Source of the DNA: Evansella caseinilytica
GTDB lineage: Bacteria; Bacillota; Bacilli; Bacillales; Salisediminibacteriaceae
Reading direction: 5' to 3'
Assembly: GCF_900107275.1 (NCBI RefSeq)
Contig: NZ_FNPI01000001.1
Location: 372,001-436,000, forward strand
Length of the DNA: 64,000 nucleotides
The translations under genes and the position numbers were made by a program. Shown piece by piece: positions 52,199 through 60,360 of this stretch. The notes under the pieces were generated by a model that made no database searches, was not told where the DNA came from, and saw nothing but the letters and a program-made list of their open reading frames with translations. Position 1 is the first letter of the stretch. Every line of letters starts with the position of its first letter.

Positions 52199-52810
52199 AT
52201 GCCAAAAACAGATGGAGGATTAACAAAGGAACGTATTCTGCAAGTCGCAGAAAAGCTGTTTTCTGAAAGTGGATTTGATGGTACTGGCGTAGATAAAATC
52301 GCTAAGGAAGCAGGTATTAACAAAGGGTCAATTTATTATCATTTCAAAGACAAAAATGACATTATCGAATCATTATTTCATAATATCCTCCAAGAGGTTG
52401 AGGAGCATCTTAACAAGATGAATCAGGAGGGTGCCGTTGACAGCCAATTAAAGCTTGAGGATAAAATAAAAGCTGAAATAGATTATCTTAGCTGCAAGAA
52501 AGGGATTTTATCCATTCTTTTTATGGAAGCACTTAAAAGCGGGAGCCATTCTGAAGCCCTTTTTAAGTGTGCAGAGATCTTCATCAAAAATGAACATTCC
52601 CACAGGATGACTTTTACAGACGATAAAGGATTAGCAAAAGAAGAGCTGGAGCGTTTCTTTGTCTGCGAATTTTTTACAGGGATAATCCCTATTATTTCTT
52701 TTATCACCTTAAAGGATAAATGGTGCGACTATTTTAATATCGATGAAAATATGCTGCTGGAGCATTTTATGGAAGCATTTAAAAAGACACATTTACATTC
52801 ACATAAATAA
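52199..52810 (+). CDS. TetR/AcrR-family regulator
   Basis: 203 residues with the TetR helix-turn-helix at about 30-50 (GVDKIAKEAGINKGSIYYHFKDKNDI) and a helical ligand domain. ATG 52199 is 9 bases after CAGGAG; an ATG two codons upstream is too near. It probably represses itself and the dehydrogenase/methyltransferase genes through the two identical operators. Confidence 0.85.
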   Translation: MPKTDGGLTKERILQVAEKLFSESGFDGTGVDKIAKEAGINKGSIYYHFKDKNDIIESLFHNILQEVEEHLNKMNQEGAVDSQLKLEDKIKAEIDYLSCKKGILSILFMEALKSGSHSEALFKCAEIFIKNEHSHRMTFTDDKGLAKEELERFFVCEFFTGIIPIISFITLKDKWCDYFNIDENMLLEHFMEAFKKTHLHSHK

Positions 52811-52832
52811 ACTATTTTTTTTACCTAGTAAT

Positions 52833-52852
52833 TTAACCGAACGTTTGGTTAA
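52833..52852. promoter_or_regulatory. TetR operator, copy 2
   Basis: Same 20 bases as at 52159-52178, here 21 bases before the dehydrogenase start and after the end of the regulator gene. Confidence 0.85.
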
Positions 52853-52873
52853 AAATAAAAGGAGGCTAAAAAG

Positions 52874-53869
52874 ATGAAAATTTTTTTGACAGGTGGTACA
52901 GGACTGTTAGGCAGCAATATCGTAAAGGAGCTAGTGAATGGTAACTACAAGCTAAAGCTTCTGGCAAGATCTTATGAAAAAGCACAAAAGCAACGATCTG
53001 ATGGTGTGGATATTGTCCAAGGGGATTTAAAAAATATAGCCAGCTTCGCGCCGGAATTACAGGGGTGCGATGTGTTGATCCATGCAGGAGCTTACTTCAC
53101 AGAGTTTTTTAAGAAAGGCAATGAAGATAACTCCTTGCATGAAATTAATGTCAAAGGCACAGAGCGATTATTAACAGAGGCGTATGAAAGGGGGATTAAA
53201 AACATCATCTATGTAAGCTCGACGGGAGTTTTGGATACATCTGGTGGAAAAGTAGTCGATGAAAATGCACCATACCATGAAACAACCGAAAATCCATATT
53301 TCAAAAGCAAGATAGAAGCTGAGAAATGTGTATTAGATTTTAGTCACAAACACCCGGATGTAAGGATCATAACAATACTTCCAGCAATAATGATGGGTCC
53401 TGGAGATTATGGTCTCACAAGAATGGGGGAATTTGTATTAAGCTTTCTCAAGGAAGGAATGCCGGCGGTTTTACCGGTGAAGGCAGTGATCGTAGACGCC
53501 AGAGATGTTGCAAAAGCGATTGTAGCTGCTATAGATAAAGGAAGGCAGGGGGAAAGATACATTGTTGGGGGAGATGTCTTCAAAGTAAAGGAGATTGTTA
53601 AAATCCTTTCTGAAGTATCAGGAAAGCCCGTGCCCAAGCGCAGGCCCAGCTTCCAATTCATTATGGTTATCTCCGGGCTGATGGCCATAAGATCAAAAAT
53701 AACCGGAAAACCTTCACCAATACCGCGAAGAGATGAACTGCAAAGGCTGCGAAATCAACAGGGGTACTCTTATACAAAGGCTAAGAAGGAGTTGCGGCTA
53801 ACCTTCAGACCCCTTAGAGAGACAATTGCCGATACAGTAAGCTGGTTTGAAGAAAAGGGCGGTCTTTAA
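52874..53869 (+). CDS. NAD-dependent epimerase/dehydratase family protein
   Basis: 331 residues, an extended short-chain dehydrogenase. TGGTGLLG (6-13) binds NAD(P), and the catalytic pair is Tyr 142 and Lys 146 (PYFKSK) with a serine in YVSSTG. It resembles dihydroflavonol-reductase-like and hopanoid-associated enzymes. AAAGGAGG is 8 bases before the ATG. It is controlled by the adjacent TetR and followed closely by a membrane methyltransferase. Confidence 0.83.
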   Translation: MKIFLTGGTGLLGSNIVKELVNGNYKLKLLARSYEKAQKQRSDGVDIVQGDLKNIASFAPELQGCDVLIHAGAYFTEFFKKGNEDNSLHEINVKGTERLLTEAYERGIKNIIYVSSTGVLDTSGGKVVDENAPYHETTENPYFKSKIEAEKCVLDFSHKHPDVRIITILPAIMMGPGDYGLTRMGEFVLSFLKEGMPAVLPVKAVIVDARDVAKAIVAAIDKGRQGERYIVGGDVFKVKEIVKILSEVSGKPVPKRRPSFQFIMVISGLMAIRSKITGKPSPIPRRDELQRLRNQQGYSYTKAKKELRLTFRPLRETIADTVSWFEEKGGL

Positions 53870-53912
53870 AAGTATTGAGTAAATATTTCTTAATCGAATA
53901 GGGGGAATTTTG

Positions 53913-54356
53913 ATGAAATATTTATTACCACCAGTGCTATTTATTTTCTGTATCGCTTCGATGTTATTGTTGCACTTCCTGATTCCAATAAGAGATTTTA
54001 TGTTTGGAATTTATATACTGCCCGGCGTTGTAATCATGTTATTAGGAGGAGGGCTAACCTTAAGTGGGGTGAAAATTTTCAAAAGGAAAGGAACAACGGA
54101 GATGACGTTTGACGAGCCGGGGGTGTTGGTAACCGAAGGCATTTATAAAATCACAAGAAATCCTATGTATCTAGGTTTTTCATTCATCCTTTTAGGCCTT
54201 GCGATAGTATTAGGTAGCATCTCCCCTTTGTTTGTTGTTTTAGGGTTTTTCATTATCACAAACTTATGGTATATAAGATTTGAAGAAAAAATGTTGGAAA
54301 AAAAATTCGGTGAGGCATACCTTGCTTATAAAGCTCATGTTAGAAGATGGATTTAA
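53913..54356 (+). CDS. Isoprenylcysteine carboxyl methyltransferase-family protein
   Basis: 147 residues with four membrane segments and the family's C-terminal signature: GIYKITRNPMYLGFSFILLG, then RFEEKMLEKKFGEAYLAYKAHVRRW. Bacterial members methylate lipids or small molecules at the membrane. ATG follows AGGGGGAATTTTG. It ends the TetR-controlled cluster, suggesting a two-step modification with the dehydrogenase. Confidence 0.8.
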   Translation: MKYLLPPVLFIFCIASMLLLHFLIPIRDFMFGIYILPGVVIMLLGGGLTLSGVKIFKRKGTTEMTFDEPGVLVTEGIYKITRNPMYLGFSFILLGLAIVLGSISPLFVVLGFFIITNLWYIRFEEKMLEKKFGEAYLAYKAHVRRWI

Positions 54357-54686
54357 AGAAGGCTGTTTTCGCTTCTTTCTATCCAGTTAGAATGGAATCA
54401 AAATATTCGTCAACAATTATCCGCCACCACCGTAATGTAGGGAGTACAAATTTTCAGCTCATCATGCCTGGAAAACATTCATCGATAACCAGAGAAATGG
54501 CACTCCTTATCTGTCCGTTATCAAAAAGACTTTTCCGCGTCCAGCTTATGGATGCGTTTTTTTGAGGGAATGGAAAGAGACACAAGATTAGTTGACAAGG
54601 GTGCGAGATTTCCAGTACATTTCAATAAAGGCTCCTTAGATGCATCGCTAATTAATGCGTGATTATTTTCGAGTGGAGAGGTTCCT
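54357..54686. other. Decayed coding stretch
   Basis: About 330 bp. One plus-strand frame reads PEKWHSLSVRYQKDF and WMRFFEGMERDTRLVDKGAR, which looks protein-like, but it is broken by stops upstream and has no start. The family is not recognised. The AT-rich region appears to end here. Confidence 0.35.
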
Positions 54687-55583
54687 ATGAGAAGTGTGCC
54701 GAAAGAGAAAGTTTTTACGAGAGAACAGCTTCAAAGGAAAGTAAAGTTGTTTCAATGGCTGGCGGCTCGCTCAACACGAGCAGGGTGGCATCGCAAAGAC
54801 AGAGCCGGCAAAGAGCTTTTTCTGGAGACAGAAGAAGGCAAGCTTCGTGTCCTTGCATACAACCTTGAAAAAACGGAACAACTTCCGCTGTTGATTAATC
54901 TTCACGGCGGCGGCTTTATCCTTGGAAGCCCGGAAATGGACGATCCGTATCTGATGAATGTTGCTGATAATGCCAATGTCAAGATCTTGAGCATCGACTA
55001 CAGTCTTTCTCCAGGAGAAGTTTTTCCAAAAGCGTTGAACGAGTGCTATGCGGTTGTAAAGTATGCAAAGGAACACGCAAAGGAGTTCGGGATAGATCCT
55101 GAGAAAATTGCTGTAGGCGGCCACAGTGCCGGAGGAAATTTAAGCGTCGCGCTCTGCCTGAAAGACGGGGAAACGAAGGAACTGGGAATCAAATGTCTCC
55201 TGCTGGATTATCCGCCGCTTGATTTACATACTGATCCATATCTCAAGCCCCGTCCGAAGGGTGCTTTGTCTCCGAAGATGAGCAGAATATTTGATGCCTG
55301 CTACTGCAATAGCAAAGAGGCGCGGAAAAATCCATTGATCTCTCCTGTTTTTTCTGCAGCAGATCAGCTAAAGGCATTTCCTCCCACCCTGATTCTTACG
55401 GCAGGTTACGATTCTCTACGTAAAGAAGCCGAGGATTTCAGGGATAAACTGACGCAGGTAGGTGTAGACATAACATATCAATGTTTTACCAACTCGCGCC
55501 ACGGCTTTACTTTGAGCGACAAGGCGGATGCGGTGGAAGGCTGGCAGATGATGATTGACCATTTAAACCGGTATCTTGGATAA
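54687..55583 (+). CDS. Alpha/beta hydrolase, acetyl-esterase (HSL) type
   Basis: 298 residues. The oxyanion motif HGGGF is at 73-77 and the nucleophile Ser 147 is in GGHSAGG; the histidine is in NSRHGFTL near the end, and the aspartate is in AGYDSLRKE. This is the hormone-sensitive-lipase group of esterases acting on short-chain esters. ATG 6 bases after GGAGAGG. Terminator follows at 55655-55690. Confidence 0.85.
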   Translation: MRSVPKEKVFTREQLQRKVKLFQWLAARSTRAGWHRKDRAGKELFLETEEGKLRVLAYNLEKTEQLPLLINLHGGGFILGSPEMDDPYLMNVADNANVKILSIDYSLSPGEVFPKALNECYAVVKYAKEHAKEFGIDPEKIAVGGHSAGGNLSVALCLKDGETKELGIKCLLLDYPPLDLHTDPYLKPRPKGALSPKMSRIFDACYCNSKEARKNPLISPVFSAADQLKAFPPTLILTAGYDSLRKEAEDFRDKLTQVGVDITYQCFTNSRHGFTLSDKADAVEGWQMMIDHLNRYLG

Positions 55584-55654
55584 GATAAAATGGTTGTTCA
55601 AAATAATTTTTCGAATGGTGTCAAAAATGGCAACACGCCACCGATATATATTGA

Positions 55655-55690
55655 AAGAGCTGTTCCTTTTCAGACAGCTTGTTTTTTTAG
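55655..55690 (+). terminator. Terminator downstream of esterase
   Basis: AGCTGT and ACAGCT form a stem with a 10-base loop, followed by TGTTTTTTT. Confidence 0.7.
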
Positions 55691-55830
55691 CTAACGATGA
55701 AAAAACGATCCTGGGAAGCCTGCTAGATTCAAAGATTGCCGGCGAAATCAGTGCTGAGTTGACAGCTACCGCATGATAATCTGGCGCAATTTTAATTCGC
55801 TTCCGCTTTTCTTAAAAGGAGGAGTTTTGA

Positions 55831-58086
55831 TTGAGAAAACAAAAGCTTAAAGAACGTGTTCAACATGGCAATGGTTCCGCGCGATGCACCACACTTAAAG
55901 TATACTCAGCAGTGATGATTTTTGTTTTAATGTTTAACTTGCTTCTTCCGGTTGGAGCATTTGCAGCTACATATTTGGAAGACAAAGTAGATGTTATTGT
56001 GACCTACAGAGAAGAAGTGCCGGAATTTGCACCTTTGCGTCTTTCACTCTATGAAAATGAACGGTCGATGGAGACGCTGCCGATGGTAGCGGTGACGGTT
56101 CCGGTCAGCGAACTGGAGAAGCTTCAGGAAGATCCTAATGTCTTGTCGGTATCCCTTGATCAACCGCTGTATTTATTGACGGATACACGCGAGCTTAATG
56201 CAGATGATTGGAATAATGATATGGTTCAGGCGTTTGATGCCTGGGATGACGGTTATACAGGCAAAAATGTGAAAGTGGCTGTATTGGATTCAGGCTTCGA
56301 TGAACACCAGGATATTGCATATGCCGGCGGCTACTCTGTGTTTGAGAATGAGTCCTATACATATGATCACGATGGACACGGCACGCATGTGGCAGGAATT
56401 ATTGGTGCCACTAAAGGAACTCCTTATCAAGGGATAGCGCCTGACGTTGCGTTATATGGCGTCAAGGTGTTTAGTGAGCAAACGGGGGGCACGACGTCGG
56501 ACCTTATCGCGGGAATTGACTGGGCCATTCAAGAGGAAATGGATATTATTAATATGAGCTTAGGATTCTCCGAAGATGTGCCGGCTGTGCGCACCGCTAT
56601 TCAAGAAGCGGTTGCGAAAGGAGTTTTCGTTGTGGCGGCAAGCGGAAATAATGGACAGCCGGACGGTGCGGGGGAAAGTATTGAATATCCGGCTAAATAT
56701 CAAGAAGTGATTGCTGTTGCAGCGGTGAACAAGGAAATGGAGCGTGCGGAATTCTCAGCGACTGGTCCGGAGAACGAATTAGCAGCACCCGGTCGTTTGA
56801 TAGGGGGACTAGCTCCTGGAAACGGGTATGTCTTCATGAGCGGTACGTCGCAGGCAGCTCCCCATGTCGCAGCTTTAGCAGCTATTCTGATGGAAAAATA
56901 CCCTCACTTCTCGAATCAACAAATCAGAGAGCTGCTTATTGAACAATCCCGTGATTTAGGGGAGGATGGGCGTGATAGCCTGTATGGCCACGGGCTTGCT
57001 CGATATGTTTCAGAGGAAGAAGAGCCTTCCACCCTGCCGAATGACGGTGATGAAAAGGAAGAAGATCAAAGCGAGCCGAATGAAGATCAGCAAGACGCTC
57101 CTTCAGACGAAAATGACAGTGAATCAGGGGATGAAGCTTCCACACCGCCGAACGATGACGGTGGTGAAACGGAAGGGGATCAGAATGATTCAAGTGAAGA
57201 CCAGCAAGATAACCCTTCAGATGAACAGGAAAATAAAGAATCAGATGATCAAGGAGCGACACCGCCATCTGGCAATGAGGGTGGAAATAAGGAAAGAAAA
57301 TCCGAAGTTGTTCAGGTGCGTCCGGAAAATCAAGCCGGGGCAGCGGCCGTCTTGGATGAGACTATCGCTTCTGTAGCTGGGAATGGTATACTAATTATTT
57401 TCTTTGACACATCGTTAGATGAATTGAATCGTTTTGTGTTAACGGCTGATCAAGTAAACGAAATTATTAATCGGGGCTTAAACATTGTGATTGCAAAGAG
57501 TGATCTTGAACTCATCATACCGGCAGGCGTTTTTAAAGAAGGAGACGCTGTGATTCAATTTGAGCGCGTGGCAAAAAACAAGGAGATTCCTTTTCTGGAT
57601 CAGGCAAAGAGTTCGGTTTATACCTTTACTTTTTTTCAAAACGGGAAAAATATTCGTTCTTTTGCTGAGGAAATAGAAATGCGTTTTCGTATAGACGAAG
57701 AGGAAGATGTTACAAGCTTCAAGGTTTTTTACTGGAATGAATCTCTTGAACAATGGGAAGAAATCGGCGGTGACGATCAGGACGGCTTTATTGCGGCAAA
57801 AACAAATCATTTCAGTACTTTCGGTGTCTTTGCTTCCGATGCATTTGAAGAAAATGAAGAGACGGGAACGGGAAGCACGCCAACCGGAGACACAACAACA
57901 GATGATGCTTCCAATCTGACAGAAGACGATACTTTCGTAGAAAACAATGACCACCAAAACAGTGAAGGTGGAACGCTGCCGAACACAGCGACAACGATTT
58001 ATCACTGGCTGGCTGCCGGTGGGCTGTTACTGTTGGCGGGATTTATGCTGTTACGTAAATCACATGCAAGCACAGGAGAATTATGA
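55831..58086 (+). CDS. Cell-wall-anchored subtilisin-like serine protease
   Basis: 751 residues with TTG start 6 bases after AAAAGGAGGAG. Long signal peptide to about residue 46 (VGAFA), I9-like propeptide, then a peptidase S8 domain with Asp 153 (LDSGFD), His 183 (DGHGTHVAG), Asn 274 and Ser 341 (SGTSQAAP). A low-complexity acidic linker with repeated PNDxxxE/SEDQQD blocks (about 395-485) leads to a beta domain. The end is LPNTA (716-720), a hydrophobic helix and positive tail, a sortase signal. Residues 8-20 are read from a mobile-repeat fragment. Confidence 0.88.
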   Translation: MRKQKLKERVQHGNGSARCTTLKVYSAVMIFVLMFNLLLPVGAFAATYLEDKVDVIVTYREEVPEFAPLRLSLYENERSMETLPMVAVTVPVSELEKLQEDPNVLSVSLDQPLYLLTDTRELNADDWNNDMVQAFDAWDDGYTGKNVKVAVLDSGFDEHQDIAYAGGYSVFENESYTYDHDGHGTHVAGIIGATKGTPYQGIAPDVALYGVKVFSEQTGGTTSDLIAGIDWAIQEEMDIINMSLGFSEDVPAVRTAIQEAVAKGVFVVAASGNNGQPDGAGESIEYPAKYQEVIAVAAVNKEMERAEFSATGPENELAAPGRLIGGLAPGNGYVFMSGTSQAAPHVAALAAILMEKYPHFSNQQIRELLIEQSRDLGEDGRDSLYGHGLARYVSEEEEPSTLPNDGDEKEEDQSEPNEDQQDAPSDENDSESGDEASTPPNDDGGETEGDQNDSSEDQQDNPSDEQENKESDDQGATPPSGNEGGNKERKSEVVQVRPENQAGAAAVLDETIASVAGNGILIIFFDTSLDELNRFVLTADQVNEIINRGLNIVIAKSDLELIIPAGVFKEGDAVIQFERVAKNKEIPFLDQAKSSVYTFTFFQNGKNIRSFAEEIEMRFRIDEEEDVTSFKVFYWNESLEQWEEIGGDDQDGFIAAKTNHFSTFGVFASDAFEENEETGTGSTPTGDTTTDDASNLTEDDTFVENNDHQNSEGGTLPNTATTIYHWLAAGGLLLLAGFMLLRKSHASTGEL

Positions 58087-58650
58087 AGCAATGAGCGAAG
58101 CCGTTGCAGCCCGATAGGAGTGGTTTTTTCCTATCGAGCGTGCAGCGACGAGCAAAGCTACGATGCCTTTCCCATCGAGTTGTCTCGACGGATAGTCATC
58201 GAAGCTGTGCTTGCAGAGGAAGAGACAAGCACGGCGCCATTGCCCTGAAATTTTTTTATCGTGTTTGTTCAAAAAGATCGTTTTTTATCTTTTAGAACAA
58301 ACACGAAGCAATGAGCCATTCTTCACTGAGACACTGAGAACTGTCTCATTGTGCCATCGCGCGCGATGGCACTTGGACAGACGTCGGTGCGCTACTAGTA
58401 GAGGAAGGGACAATGGGTGGAGCCGATGGATTCTTTTCAGGCCGACTGTGAGTGGTTTTCTTGGAACCAGGATGGTGACATTCCGCTGTTACTCACAGGA
58501 CGTGAGTGGTACTTAAGCGGAATTGGAGGATGACGACATTTCGCCGTTGCCCATAGGACGTGGGCAGCACTTAGGCGGAAGTGGGTCGCATCGTGCGGAA
58601 CCATTGCCTTTTTGAACAGACGCTTATCGTTTTGGCTTTTGACACAGCCC
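58081..58650 (+). repeat. Repeat family B copy interrupted by a family A element
   Basis: 58081-58261 matches the left part of the intact family B copy at 34201-34441, and 58624-58650 matches its right end (TTTTGGCTTTTGACACAGCC). The two parts join exactly if the intervening family A element and one copy of TTATCG are removed. It starts at the stop codon of the protease. Confidence 0.82.
58256..58629 (-). repeat. Interspersed element, family A, nested insertion with TTATCG duplication
   Basis: A 362-bp element (58262-58623) with ends TGTTTGTTCAAAAAG and CTTTTTGAACAGACGC, flanked by TTATCG at 58256-58261 and 58624-58629. It is in opposite orientation to the copies at 15139 and 32200 (shared GAGTAACAGCGGAATG appears as its complement). 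Confidence 0.88.
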
Positions 58651-58778
58651 CATCCTTACCTCCAGTCAAGTATTTTGTAAGATTTTTTCAAAGTTGTGAT
58701 TTAGTTTTTGGATGGAGGGTGCCCTCCCCCTAAATTTGCGCACACCACATAGACCTAATGAAATGATTATTTTTTTCG

Positions 58779-60032
58779 CTAGGTCAATTGTGATATATTA
58801 TAGGTAATTGATTCCGAATTGGGTGAGGCTGTTTCGTAATCATAGTGTATTCCGTGTGTAATAAGGTGAAACGCCACTTTCAAAAACTTATTTATACACG
58901 CAATGGACGCAACTTTATGAGGTTTTCTCTGAGGTTGCGTTTTTAATTTGTCATCATACTCCACTAGATGATTCTTTGTTTTTTTACGTAGTGTAATCAT
59001 CGTTTTTATCATAAAGAATAAAATTTTCCGTAATTTATTGTTCCCCCTTTTATTGATCTTGTCCTTATAGTGGGTATTGCCTGACTGATAACGCATAATA
59101 TCAATCCCTACATAGGCATTTAATTGTTTATGATTCTTAAAGCGCCTTATGTCCCCTAACTCGCCAATGATTCGAACAGCTGATGTTTCCCCTATCCTTG
59201 GAAATGATCGAAGTACTTGATACTCTATACGTTCATTTGAAAGCTCAACCATATGTTTTACAAGCTGTTCCTTTTTTTCTTTTAAGTCTGCGATACGCCT
59301 TGCGTAATCTTTGACTTGTTCACAACGCACGTCTTCTTTTGTGATTGCTGGATAAGAGATTTGTGCAGCTTCAAGGAGGGCGATTCCTTTCTCTTCTGCT
59401 CGTTTCAAAGACAAATTCTTTCGGGTATTTGCTTTTAATCGATTGCAAATGACCGTTTTCGAATGATTTAACACTTCATCAGGGTGCGGATACAATTGCA
59501 CAATATTCAAAAACAAGGCAGACCGCTTCGTAAATAGCTGTTCCAATTCTGGAAAGCTCCATTGCAAAATGGCGTGTAAACGGCAATATAAGTGTGTGAT
59601 CTCACTGTTTAATTCATCATAGTAACGTGTGAATCCACGCATCTGTTGATAGTAACTCTCTTCTTGATAAGTTTGTTCACGCTCTACTCGAAAATGCGAT
59701 TTGGCCAGCTCATGTGCATCGCTTTTATCTGTTTTTTGGCGACGCATCGAAGCCATTTGTAAATTCGCTTCAAGTGGGTTAATACGGCAATAGGTATAAC
59801 CATTGTCTTGAAAGAACCGTTCTAACGTTTTGGAATATACACCTGTTGCTTCAAAAACAATTTCAGGTGCTTGTCCATCTTGATGAGCTAGTGCTTGAAG
59901 TAATTCATGAAGTTGTTCAAAAGAGGGGCGATGATGGTCAATCTCTTTTTCTACTTCACATTGACGATACTGATTGTAAATAACCATTGTACTTTTTCCC
60001 ATACTAACATCTAAAGCTACAACATGTTTCAT
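58779..60032 (-). CDS. IS110-family transposase
   Basis: 417 residues. N-terminal RuvC-like DEDD domain: ALDVSMGKS (Asp 8), IVFEATGVYS, and RRQKTDKSDAHELA carry acidic residues. The C-terminal Tnp_20 domain has LRSFPRIGETSAVRIIGELGDIRRF and YQSGNTHYKDKINKRGNNKLRK, the region with the catalytic serine. Full length and uninterrupted, so potentially active. AAAGGAGAAAATGACATC precedes the ATG. Confidence 0.92.
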   Translation of the reverse strand: MKHVVALDVSMGKSTMVIYNQYRQCEVEKEIDHHRPSFEQLHELLQALAHQDGQAPEIVFEATGVYSKTLERFFQDNGYTYCRINPLEANLQMASMRRQKTDKSDAHELAKSHFRVEREQTYQEESYYQQMRGFTRYYDELNSEITHLYCRLHAILQWSFPELEQLFTKRSALFLNIVQLYPHPDEVLNHSKTVICNRLKANTRKNLSLKRAEEKGIALLEAAQISYPAITKEDVRCEQVKDYARRIADLKEKKEQLVKHMVELSNERIEYQVLRSFPRIGETSAVRIIGELGDIRRFKNHKQLNAYVGIDIMRYQSGNTHYKDKINKRGNNKLRKILFFMIKTMITLRKKTKNHLVEYDDKLKTQPQRKPHKVASIACINKFLKVAFHLITHGIHYDYETASPNSESITYNISQLT

Positions 60033-60221
60033 GATGTCATTTTCTCCTTTTTAGCCAACCATAGAAGTCTTCACATGACCTTATCGATTCCATTTTCTTA
60101 TACACGATCTCAAGGACCCAACATACTAAACTGATTCATATAAGGGTGTGAAGTTGGTCTGTTTTTAGTGCGGACTCTCAATGGTCCCAGGGGCTGTTCG
60201 ACCTTCCTTCACTTTCTACTA

Positions 60222-60264
60222 TAAAAAAATAGTAGCACAAACCGTGGCCTTGGTCTGTGCTACT
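60222..60264 (-). terminator. Terminator-like hairpin upstream of IS110 transposase
   Basis: On the minus strand AGTAGCACA and TGTGCTACT enclose a partly paired loop (CCAAGGCCACGG) and are followed by ATTTTTTTAT. It would stop transcription entering the element from pel, or mark the start of the element. Confidence 0.65.
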
Positions 60265-60281
60265 AATGTTAGTATGTTTTT

Positions 60282-60332
60282 GTTCAAAAAGTCCGGGAAC
60301 CAGCGCCTGCGAATCTCATTGTTGCGTGGTTT
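60282..60332 (-). repeat. Interspersed repeat, family C, truncated copy
   Basis: GTTCAAAAAGTCCGGGAACC and GCGAATCTCATTGTTGCGT match the right end of the copy at 20748-20901 read on the other strand. The rest of the element is missing on the IS110-distal side. Confidence 0.65.
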
Positions 60333-60360
60333 CGCAATCTATTTTTTGTTTGTGAATGAA

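Larger units (their letters stand above)
58651..60270 (-). mobile_element. IS110-family insertion sequence
   Basis: The transposase gene occupies 58779-60032. About 200 bp of non-coding sequence lies upstream of it (60033-60230), where IS110-group elements carry the bridge RNA. The exact ends cannot be fixed, because IS110 elements lack inverted repeats and usually make no target duplication. The outer limits given are approximate. Confidence 0.6.

Noticed and set aside
55576-55776. 66-codon frame after the esterase
   Set aside because: Starts on a TTG overlapping the esterase stop, contains a terminator, and has no recognisable protein features.
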